From the NCBI GenBank assembly GCA_021780415.1, contig JAJXYW010000171.1:1-9521 (forward strand): a DNA stretch of 9,521 nt. The letters run 5' to 3'. The notes below the pieces were generated by a model. The model was not told the origin of the DNA and ran no database searches. It was given only the letters and a program-made list of their open reading frames with translations. Shown one piece after another: positions 1-5,043 of the stretch. Position 1 is the stretch's first letter; each line of letters begins with the position of its first letter. Source of the DNA: Acidobacteriota bacterium. GTDB taxonomy: Bacteria; Acidobacteriota; Terriglobia; Terriglobales; Acidobacteriaceae. The translations under genes were made by a program, and so were the position numbers.

Positions 1-424
1 TCCGCAGCTCTTCCTCATCGATGAACGTGTCATAGATGCGATCGATCATCAACTCGCGCAGCGTGGCATCGCCGCCGCCATACTTGTACTCATCGCCCGC
101 AATGTAGTGCTTGAACCCCAGCGCCTCGAAGAAGTCCTGGTCCACAATATTCGCGCCCGTCGACACAATCGCATCGACCATATTGTTCCGCACCAGGTCC
201 ACAATTACCTTCTGCAGCCCCGCCGAGATCAACGACCCCGCCAGGCACAGAATCACGCCGCACTCCGTATCGTGCAGCATCATCTCGTAGATATTCGCAG
301 CCCGCGCCAGGTCGCGCGAGCTATAAGCCATGGACGCCATCGCATCCACCAGCGCCACCACGTTGTGCTGCTTAATGTCGATGTGCTGAATAGGAGTCTT
401 GAGCAATTCTTTTTTCGTAGTCAT
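1..424 (-). CDS. Deoxyhypusine-synthase-like protein, N-terminal part (cut by window edge)
   Basis: Reading the minus strand from the ATG at 424 gives 141 codons open to the window edge, beginning MTTKKELLKTPIQHIDIKQH. Family-like landmarks in order are a central Cys-rich strand ECGVILCLAGSLISAG (about residues 58-73), a helix ending DLVRNNMVDAIVSTGANIVDQD (about 78-99) and FKHYIAGDEYKYGGGDATLREL (about 108-129). The G-LISAG...LV...VDAIVSTGANI..D pattern is that of the deoxyhypusine synthase fold, which binds NAD and transfers the aminobutyl group of spermidine. Bacteria lack eIF5A hypusination, so bacterial members are usually called DHS-like and are thought to act in polyamine metabolism, for example homospermidine formation; the exact substrate here is not shown. 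The catalytic lysine region lies outside the window. No Shine-Dalgarno is seen before the ATG. The gene is divergent from pncB. The family call is confident; the reaction is not. Confidence 0.85.
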   Translation of the reverse strand, partial: MTTKKELLKTPIQHIDIKQHNVVALVDAMASMAYSSRDLARAANIYEMMLHDTECGVILCLAGSLISAGLQKVIVDLVRNNMVDAIVSTGANIVDQDFFEALGFKHYIAGDEYKYGGGDATLRELMIDRIYDTFIDEEELR

Positions 425-434
425 ATCGACTATT

Positions 435-440
435 AGTTTA
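435..440 (-). promoter_or_regulatory. Candidate -10 hexamer (TAAACT) of the deoxyhypusine-synthase-like gene
   Basis: On the minus strand TAAACT fits the TANNNT pattern and ends 10 nt before the ATG at 424, so transcription would begin within a few bases of the start codon. No convincing -35 at 16-18 nt spacing and no Shine-Dalgarno is visible. This is inference from motif position only. Confidence 0.3.
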
Positions 441-510
441 CCGCGCCTTGCCGCAAACCCCTGCAACAACTCTGTAAATCTCCACCCCGCCCCAAGCCAG
501 CGCCGGGTGC

Positions 511-540
511 CCCATCCATACGCGCACCTCAGCGGATGGG
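511..540. repeat. Intergenic inverted repeat (7-bp arms, 16-nt loop)
   Basis: CCCATCC at 511-517 is perfectly complemented by GGATGGG at 534-540. It lies in the divergent gap between the deoxyhypusine-synthase-like gene and pncB, inside an open frame that extends pncB upstream but does not look coding. No T-run follows either arm, so it is more likely an intergenic repeat or RNA hairpin than a terminator. The rest of the 425-710 gap holds one dispersed repeat (574-633) and nothing else I recognise. Confidence 0.5.
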
Positions 541-573
541 TGGGATCGCATGCCTCATCCCAGCCCACACCCA

Positions 574-633
574 GCCTTTGCCGTTGCCTTTCTCTCTGTC
601 CTTCCGCAGCGCAGCGGAGAAATCTGCTTCTCC
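574..633 (+). repeat. Dispersed intergenic repeat, copy A (TTTGCC tail plus GTCCTTCCG unit)
   Basis: A TTTGCC/TTGCC-rich stretch leads into GTCCTTCCGCAGCGCAGCGG and then AGAAATCTGCTTCTCC. The same arrangement, TTTGCC tail then GTCCTTCCG..GCGAAGCG, recurs at 2321-2390, and the core with AATCTGCTTCT recurs at 3544-3578. The unit sits wholly between genes and is translated only in the spurious upstream extension of pncB, which argues for the start at 711. Confidence 0.65.
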
Positions 634-710
634 CCTGCATTGCCCTCACCGCATCGAACCGAGCGCGCACGTTTGTACATTCCATCCCCACCGCGAGACA
701 ATCATCCTCA

Positions 711-2063
711 ATGAACGTCAACTTCGCCGAGCGCGCGCACAACCACAACTGGAAGCTCGACCCCATCGTGCGTTCCCTCCTCGACACCGACTTCTACAAG
801 CTCCTCATGCTCCAGTTCATCTGGAAGAACTTCCCCACCACCCGCGTCACCAGCGAGATCCACAACCGCACCACCCACATCCGTCTCGCCGACCGCATCT
901 CCACCGCCGCTCTTCGCGACCAGCTCAACCACGTCCGCACCCTCCGCCTCCGCCGCAGCGAACTCGTCTGGCTCGCCGGCAACACCTTCTACGGCACCAA
1001 ACAAATCTTCCACCCCGCCTTCCTCGACTGGCTCGAACGCGACTTCCGCCTCTCCGACTACGAGATCATCGAACCCCAGGAAGGCAATCAGGCCGGCCAG
1101 TTCATCATCCGCTTCTCCGGCCTCTGGACCGAGGTCACCCTCTGGGAGGTCTACTCCCTCGCCATCGTCAGCGAGATGAAGACCCGCGCCGCGCTCGCCA
1201 CACTCAACGAGCTCGAACTCGACGTCCTCTACGCCCGCGCCAAGACCCGTCTCTGGGACAAGATCGAGCTCCTCCGCCACGTCGAAGGCCTTCACCTCTC
1301 CGACTTCGGCACCCGCCGCCGCCACAGCTTCCTCTGGCAGGAGTACTGCGTCGAAGCCCTCTCCACCGCCCTCAACGGCGACAACCCCGCAGCCAGGCAG
1401 GAGGCCCGTTTCTCCGGCACCTCCAACACCGCACTCGCCTACAAGCACGATCTCGAAGCCATGGGCACCAACGCCCACGAACTCCCCATGGCCATGGCCG
1501 CAATGGCCTCGCTCGGCTCTGACGACGACCTCCGCGCCTCGCAGTACCGTGTCCTCGAACTCTGGCGTCAGTCCTACGACAACGAGCTCCTCATCCTTCT
1601 CCCCGACACCTTCGGCACCACCCAATTCCTCCAGGGCGCACCCGACTGGGTCACCCGCTGGACCGGCGAGCGCGTCGACTCCAAGGACCCCTTCCTCGCC
1701 GGCGACGAGTACATCGCCTGGCTCCACTCCCGCGGCCAGGACCCCCGCACCAAGCGCCTCATCGCCTCCGACGCCCTCGACGCCTCCACCATTGTCGAGC
1801 TGCACAATTACTTCAACAACCGCATCCGTTTCTCCGCCGGCTGGGGCACCCTCCTCACCAACGACTTCCGCGGCTGCCACCCCCGCAACGAAGACACCTT
1901 CGAGCCCATCTCTCTAGTCTGCAAACTAACCAGCGCCGACGGCATCCCCACCGTCAAGCTCTCGGACAACCCCAGCAAATCCACCGGCCCCGCCGACGCC
2001 ATCGCCCGTTACCGCCGCGTCTTCAACACCCCCGTCCAAACCGAAGTCCCCGTCCTCGTCTAG
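711..2063 (+). CDS. pncB: Nicotinate phosphoribosyltransferase
   Basis: This 450-residue cytoplasmic enzyme makes nicotinate mononucleotide from nicotinate and PRPP with ATP, the entry step of the Preiss-Handler NAD salvage route. Landmarks are LLDTDFYKLLMLQF (23-36), FGTRRRHSF (199-207), FSGTSNTALAYKHDLEAMGT (234-253), GTNAHE with the presumed phosphorylated His256, DTFGTTQFL (299-307), SAGWGTLLTNDF (375-386) and VKLSDNPSKSTG (415-426). The loop that reads R-x-DSGDP in E. coli-type enzymes is RVDSKDP (321-327); from memory, the longer alphaproteobacterial-type PncB also departs here and shares the GWGT-LTNDF-GC ending, so I place it in that longer subfamily. The frame is open back to 399, but codons 399-710 cross the deoxyhypusine-synthase-like gene and a dispersed repeat, and homology begins only after the ATG at 711. 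No clear Shine-Dalgarno precedes it. Confidence 0.95.
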   Translation: MNVNFAERAHNHNWKLDPIVRSLLDTDFYKLLMLQFIWKNFPTTRVTSEIHNRTTHIRLADRISTAALRDQLNHVRTLRLRRSELVWLAGNTFYGTKQIFHPAFLDWLERDFRLSDYEIIEPQEGNQAGQFIIRFSGLWTEVTLWEVYSLAIVSEMKTRAALATLNELELDVLYARAKTRLWDKIELLRHVEGLHLSDFGTRRRHSFLWQEYCVEALSTALNGDNPAARQEARFSGTSNTALAYKHDLEAMGTNAHELPMAMAAMASLGSDDDLRASQYRVLELWRQSYDNELLILLPDTFGTTQFLQGAPDWVTRWTGERVDSKDPFLAGDEYIAWLHSRGQDPRTKRLIASDALDASTIVELHNYFNNRIRFSAGWGTLLTNDFRGCHPRNEDTFEPISLVCKLTSADGIPTVKLSDNPSKSTGPADAIARYRRVFNTPVQTEVPVLV

Positions 2064-2090
2064 CCCAACCAGGACCACCAGCAAACAAAA

Positions 2091-2177
2091 GGGCCAAAGG
2101 CCCGACATATCACAGCCTGGGCCAAAGGCCTAGGTAAAAGCCACCTCAACGACCCAAGGGCTGAAGGCCCGGCATAT
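2091..2177. repeat. Cluster of three GGGCC-type short palindromes after pncB
   Basis: Three related hairpins follow the pncB stop: GGGCCAAAGGCCCGACATAT at 2091-2110, CCTGGGCCAAAGGCCTAGG at 2116-2134 (8-bp stem with one G-U pair, AAA loop) and GGGCTGAAGGCCCGGCATAT at 2158-2177. Copies one and three also share the GRCATAT tail. The first could serve as a transcription end for pncB, but no T-run follows, so a repeat-element reading is preferred. Confidence 0.6.
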
Positions 2178-2204
2178 CCGCCCTTCATGCCGCCACCATC
2201 CTCC

Positions 2205-2252
2205 GTCATCTCGACCGAAGCCGCGCTCCATGCGCCGCTGCAGAGAGACCCC
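2205..2252 (+). repeat. Dispersed intergenic repeat, variant B (GTCATCTCGACCGAAGC...GAGAGACCCC)
   Basis: This unit starts GTCATCTCGACCGAAGCCGC and ends GCAGAGAGACCCC. It shares the GTCAT..CGA.CGAAGC opening with the other dispersed units but carries a different second half. It is followed by a further copy at 2285, so the 2064-2440 gap is almost entirely repeat sequence. Confidence 0.5.
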
Positions 2253-2284
2253 TTCATTAGTCTTTGCACTTGCTCGTTTTCGGC

Positions 2285-2390
2285 GTCATCCAGAGCGAAG
2301 CGAAGGACCCCCGTATTTGTCTTTGCGATTGCTCTTGCCTTTGCCTTTGCCTTTTTGGTTGTCCTTCCGATCGAAGCGAGCAACCTGCTC
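2285..2390 (+). repeat. Composite dispersed repeat, copies C and D with TTTGCC microsatellite
   Basis: GTCATCCAGAGCGAAGCGAA followed by GGACCCCCGTATTTGTCTTTGC (2285-2326) is nearly the same as 3617-3659. It continues through a degenerate TTTGCC tract (about 2321-2356) into a second unit, GTCCTTCCGATCGAAGCGAG and CAACCTGCT (2362-2390). Read on the minus strand the unit encodes the artefact peptide LRFALDD, and on the plus strand it forms the false upstream extension of the nuclease frame. Confidence 0.7.
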
Positions 2391-2429
2391 CCAGCCTCTG
2401 CCGTAACAAACCACGCTCCGCGTCCCCGC

Positions 2430-2435
2430 TATACT
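2430..2435 (+). promoter_or_regulatory. Candidate -10 hexamer (TATACT) of the secreted nuclease gene
   Basis: TATACT matches the bacterial -10 consensus at five of six bases and ends 5 nt before the ATG at 2441. Transcription would then start on or beside the A of the ATG, giving a leaderless mRNA. No Shine-Dalgarno competes with this reading. No good -35 is seen at standard spacing. Confidence 0.45.
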
Positions 2436-2440
2436 TCCCC

Positions 2441-3418
2441 ATGCGCCTGACCACGATCACCCGCGTCGCCATCGCCCTCACGCTCGTCCCCATTCTCACC
2501 TCCCCCGCCGCGCACGCATGGGGCCGCGCCGGCCACATGCTCATCAACCGCCTCGCCGCCGAAAACCTCCCCGCCGACGTCCCGTCCTTCCTCCGCACAC
2601 CCAGCGCCGTCAACATCCTCGAGTGGCTCGGCCCCGAGCCCGACCGCTGGAAGCAGCGCGACGCCGAGCCCGAACTCGTCGCCACCCAATCCCCCGATCA
2701 CTTCCTCGACTACGAGTGGGCCGTCTACGGAGCAACCCCCTGCACCGCCAACACCCCCGGCTGCATCCACGGCTACAACTTCCCCCGCAAGCGTTACGAC
2801 TTCATCCGCAACCTCACCGCCGCCTCCGCCACCCATCATGAACTCAAGCACTTCGAGACCGTCGGCTTCCAACCCTGGCAGGTTGAAGAGGTCTGGCAGC
2901 GCCTCAAGTCCGACTTCCGCGAGTACCGCCACCTCACCGCCACGCACCACGACACCGCCGGCGTCCAACTCGCCATCCTCTACGACGCCGGCTGGCTCGG
3001 CCACTACGTCGCCGACGGCTCCCAGCCCCTCCACCTCACCATCCAGTACAACGGCTGGACCGGCCCCAACCCCCACCACTACACCACCGAGCACCACATC
3101 CACGCGCAGTTCGAATCCACCTACGTCTCAGCCAACATCAACCCCGCCGACGTCGCCCCCCTCGTCGCCGCATCCCAACCCACAATCATCGACGACGAGT
3201 GGACGCAGTACTGGCAGTACCTTCACCACTCCTACACCCTCGTCGAAGAGGTCTACCAACTCGACCAGCAAGGCGGCTTCACCGGCGCCGGAACCCCCGC
3301 AGCAAAATCCTTCACCGAAGAACGCCTGGCCGCCGGAGCCATCGAACTCCGCAACCTCATCGTCTCCGCCTGGGTCCACAGCGCCGACCCCGTAGACGAA
3401 TACCACGGCCCCCAGTAG
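2441..3418 (+). CDS. Secreted zinc-dependent S1/P1-nuclease / phospholipase C superfamily enzyme
   Basis: The 325-residue product has a classic Sec signal peptide (residues 1-26, hydrophobic 8-20, AHA cleavage site) that leaves Trp27 as the mature N-terminus, as the family needs because Trp1 binds zinc. Candidate zinc ligands follow P1 nuclease spacing: W27, H32 (WGRAGH), D68, H87 (DHFLD), H188 and D192 (GHYVAD), H198 (QPLH), then H221 and E225 (HIHAQFE). The last ligand is Asp in P1 nuclease but Glu in Bacillus zinc phospholipase C, so cleavage of single-stranded nucleic acid or of a phosphodiester lipid head group are both possible. Residues about 95-185 form a family-specific insertion with Cys101 and Cys108. 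The frame is open back to 2264, but that stretch is repeat DNA and would bury the signal peptide; the ATG at 2441 is preferred. It acts in the periplasm or outside the cell. Confidence 0.85.
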   Translation: MRLTTITRVAIALTLVPILTSPAAHAWGRAGHMLINRLAAENLPADVPSFLRTPSAVNILEWLGPEPDRWKQRDAEPELVATQSPDHFLDYEWAVYGATPCTANTPGCIHGYNFPRKRYDFIRNLTAASATHHELKHFETVGFQPWQVEEVWQRLKSDFREYRHLTATHHDTAGVQLAILYDAGWLGHYVADGSQPLHLTIQYNGWTGPNPHHYTTEHHIHAQFESTYVSANINPADVAPLVAASQPTIIDDEWTQYWQYLHHSYTLVEEVYQLDQQGGFTGAGTPAAKSFTEERLAAGAIELRNLIVSAWVHSADPVDEYHGPQ

Positions 3419-3437
3419 CTGCCAGCTCATAGCCTTT

Positions 3438-3509
3438 TGCTTCCAACTAGAGCCGGCATTCTGCTGCCAACTAGAGTGAGCCGTTTGCTGCCAACTAAAG
3501 CCAGCCGTT
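3438..3509 (+). repeat. 24-bp tandem repeat, three copies plus degenerate flanks
   Basis: Three contiguous 24-nt units start at 3438, 3462 and 3486 with consensus TGCTGCCAACTAGAGCCRGC plus a short YRTT-like end. A degenerate unit precedes it (from about 3418, directly behind the nuclease stop) and a truncated TGCTTTCAGG begins a fourth at 3510. It lies in the convergent gap between the nuclease and the DUF2062 gene, where no coding frame is supported. Confidence 0.75.
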
Positions 3510-3543
3510 TGCTTTCAGGCGTAGTCGCAATCGTTTGATGTTT

Positions 3544-3578
3544 GTCATTCCGTAGCGAAGCGGAGGAATCTGCTTCTT
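3544..3578 (+). repeat. Dispersed intergenic repeat, copy E (GTCATTCCGTAGCGAAGCGG)
   Basis: GTCATTCCGTAGCGAAGCGG followed by AGGAATCTGCTTCTT matches copy A at 598-633 over nearly its whole length, with only a few substitutions. It is noncoding and sits between the tandem repeat and copy F. Confidence 0.7.
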
Positions 3579-3616
3579 GAACCGGCGACTACACCGGATG
3601 GCGATCAACTCCAGCC

Positions 3617-3659
3617 GTCATCCAGAGCGAAGCGAAGGATCTCCGTATTTGCCTTTAGC
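3617..3659 (+). repeat. Dispersed intergenic repeat, copy F (GTCATCCAGAGCGAAGCGAA)
   Basis: This is almost identical to 2285-2326, including the CCGTATTTGYCTTT extension. It runs into an AGCTAACAGCTAGC stretch (about 3664-3677) that already includes the last codons and stop of the DUF2062 gene, so the repeat cluster abuts or invades the 3' end of that gene. Confidence 0.7.
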
Positions 3660-3665
3660 CACAAG

Positions 3666-4163
3666 CTAACAGCTAGCTTTCCGCACCCTCTCCGCCATCT
3701 TCCGCAGCACCGGCTCACTCCCCAGCGCAATCGCCGGCATAGCCACGGCCGCAAACATCGCCCATACCACAAGCGCATGCCACTCCCAGGTCCACAGCAG
3801 CCGCGTCGTTTCCAGTGGATGGTGCTTGGCAGCATGCCACAGAGCCTTCCCCGCCAGCGGCAGCTTCTCCGTGCCAAACAGCACGTCCCCCAGCTTGATG
3901 AACACCGGGAACAGCAGTATCTCCAGCGGATACACCGCATGATTCCCCACCTGCGATGCCACCAGGTTCAACCGGAACGCCGCCGCCACTCCCAGCGCCA
4001 CCACCGTCGTCGATCCCAGCAGCGGATTCACCCCCACCACCACGCCCAGCGCCAGCGACCACGCCAGTTTGTCCGGATCGGCCCCCATCTTCAACAGGCC
4101 CACCACCGGGTTCACCATCCATCGTTGCCAAAGACTCGCCACACTCCAAGCATATCGGTACAC
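3666..4163 (-). CDS. DUF2062 family membrane protein
   Basis: The 165-residue product carries the DUF2062 pattern: an amphipathic lead-in GADPDKLAWSLALGVVVGVN (27-46), P-LLGSTTVVALGVAAAFRLN (47-66) and GNHAVYPLEILLFPV (73-87), then another hydrophobic helix around 128-147. Three to four membrane segments are likely, so it sits in the cytoplasmic membrane; no biochemical role is established for the family and I do not assign one. The frame's first start is a GTG at 4163 with GGGG close upstream; a GTG at 4142 and an ATG at 4118 (MVNPVVGLL) are alternatives, and the homologous core starts after all three. It is divergent from the acyltransferase gene, only 53 bp away from the GTG, which hints at shared regulation and a lipid or envelope context. 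The C-terminal KASC and stop lie in repeat-like DNA. Confidence 0.8.
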   Translation of the reverse strand: MYRYAWSVASLWQRWMVNPVVGLLKMGADPDKLAWSLALGVVVGVNPLLGSTTVVALGVAAAFRLNLVASQVGNHAVYPLEILLFPVFIKLGDVLFGTEKLPLAGKALWHAAKHHPLETTRLLWTWEWHALVVWAMFAAVAMPAIALGSEPVLRKMAERVRKASC

Positions 4164-4202
4164 TCACCCCAGCGTCTGAAATCCATCCACTCAACCAGCC
4201 GC

Positions 4203-4208
4203 GAGGAA
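4203..4208 (+). promoter_or_regulatory. Shine-Dalgarno (GAGGAA) that fixes a TTG start for the acyltransferase
   Basis: GAGGAA lies 8 nt before the TTG at 4217, the best ribosome binding site seen in the window. No ATG or GTG is available in the right frame near the start of homology, so this site decides the start. Confidence 0.7.
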
Positions 4209-4216
4209 CCCTCCGC

Positions 4217-5020
4217 TTGTCTTTTCTCCGCACGCCGCGCCGCATCTATCGTCTGCTCGCACTCGCCGCCGTCTTCGCCTACTCCATCCTCGAGGTCCTC
4301 ATCACCCGCCCTCGCACCCGCTCCCAGCGCGCCGCCTGGCTCAGCCGCATCGGCCACCGTCTCCTCCGTACCCAGGACATCACCTTCACCGCCCTCGGCC
4401 CCATCCCCACCCACGGTGCCGTCATCTCCAACCACCTCACCTACATCGACGTTGTCATCCACGCCTCCATCCACCCCTGCGTCTTCATCTCCAAGATCGA
4501 ACTCCGCAGCGCTCCTGTCTTCGGCTGGGTCAGCATGATGGCCGGCACCATCTACATCGACCGCCGCCTCGGCCGCCGCAACGGCCCCACCACCGCCAAG
4601 GCCGCCGAGGGCATGGCCAAAGGCTTCCGCGACGGCCTACCCGTCGTCTTCTTCCCCGAGGGCACCACCAGCGTAGGCGACGAGCCTACCCTCCCCTTCC
4701 GCAACGGCATCCTCTCGCAGGCCCTCGCCGCCGACCAGCCCGTCACCGCCGCTTTCATTCACTACGACCTCACCCGCTACGACCTCGCCCGCGGCAAATC
4801 CACGCGCAACGACGTCCACTGGGGCACGCAATCCCTCTGGCAGCATCTCTGGAACTTCGCCGACCTCAACGGCGTCCACGGCACCATCTACTTCGCCCCC
4901 GAGCCCATCCCATTCACTGAAGCCGCCCTTGCTAACCGCAAGATCGCCGCCATAGAAGCCCGAGCCGCCGTAGATGCCCTCGCCGTCCCACGCCAGGAAC
5001 CGCTTCCACCCGCCGCCTAA
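4217..5020 (+). CDS. PlsC-type lysophospholipid acyltransferase (1-acylglycerol-3-phosphate acyltransferase family)
   Basis: The 267-residue product from the TTG start has one N-terminal hydrophobic segment (about 11-29) and then the acyltransferase blocks: NHLTYID with the H-x4-D catalytic pair His73 and Asp78, GTIYIDRR (110-117) and FFPEGTTS (145-152), followed by LPFRNGIL (159-166). These bind the acyl donor and glycerol phosphate at the inner face of the membrane. The usual role is acylation of lysophosphatidic acid to phosphatidic acid; an ornithine-lipid or other lysolipid substrate cannot be excluded from sequence. The frame is open back to 3956, but the extra 87 residues are Pro/Ser-rich antisense to the DUF2062 gene and are not real. 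The neighbouring DUF2062 gene is divergent; the collagen-like gene is convergent with only 23 bp between stops and no visible terminator. Confidence 0.88.
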   Translation: MSFLRTPRRIYRLLALAAVFAYSILEVLITRPRTRSQRAAWLSRIGHRLLRTQDITFTALGPIPTHGAVISNHLTYIDVVIHASIHPCVFISKIELRSAPVFGWVSMMAGTIYIDRRLGRRNGPTTAKAAEGMAKGFRDGLPVVFFPEGTTSVGDEPTLPFRNGILSQALAADQPVTAAFIHYDLTRYDLARGKSTRNDVHWGTQSLWQHLWNFADLNGVHGTIYFAPEPIPFTEAALANRKIAAIEARAAVDALAVPRQEPLPPAA

Positions 5021-5043
5021 TCCGCTCGCCCGTCGTCCCCGTC

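Noticed and set aside
399..710. Upstream extension of pncB to an ATG at 399
   Set aside because: The segment overlaps the opposite-strand deoxyhypusine-synthase-like gene, crosses an inverted repeat and a dispersed repeat, and has no family similarity.
425..710. Possible NAD-sensing riboswitch ahead of pncB
   Set aside because: Acidobacteria are known for the nadA-type NAD+ riboswitch, but I could not find its conserved core; CTGCAACAACTC near 461 is only a superficial resemblance.
708..1880. A 390-codon minus-strand open frame inside pncB
   Set aside because: Its composition (Gly/Glu/Val-rich low complexity) is an artefact of C-ending codons on the opposite strand; pncB has clear family motifs throughout.
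2091..2110. Intrinsic terminator for pncB
   Set aside because: The hairpin is real, but no T-run follows and the motif recurs twice within 90 bases, so it is better described as a repeat.
2060..2383. A 107-codon minus-strand frame containing KAKAKARAIAKTNTGVLRF
   Set aside because: It is a translation of the TTTGCC microsatellite and the GCGAAGCG repeat; the same LRFALDD peptide appears from the copy at 3617, showing it is repeat-derived.
5021..5043. Bidirectional terminator between the convergent acyltransferase and collagen-like genes
   Set aside because: The 23-bp gap contains no inverted repeat or T-tract.
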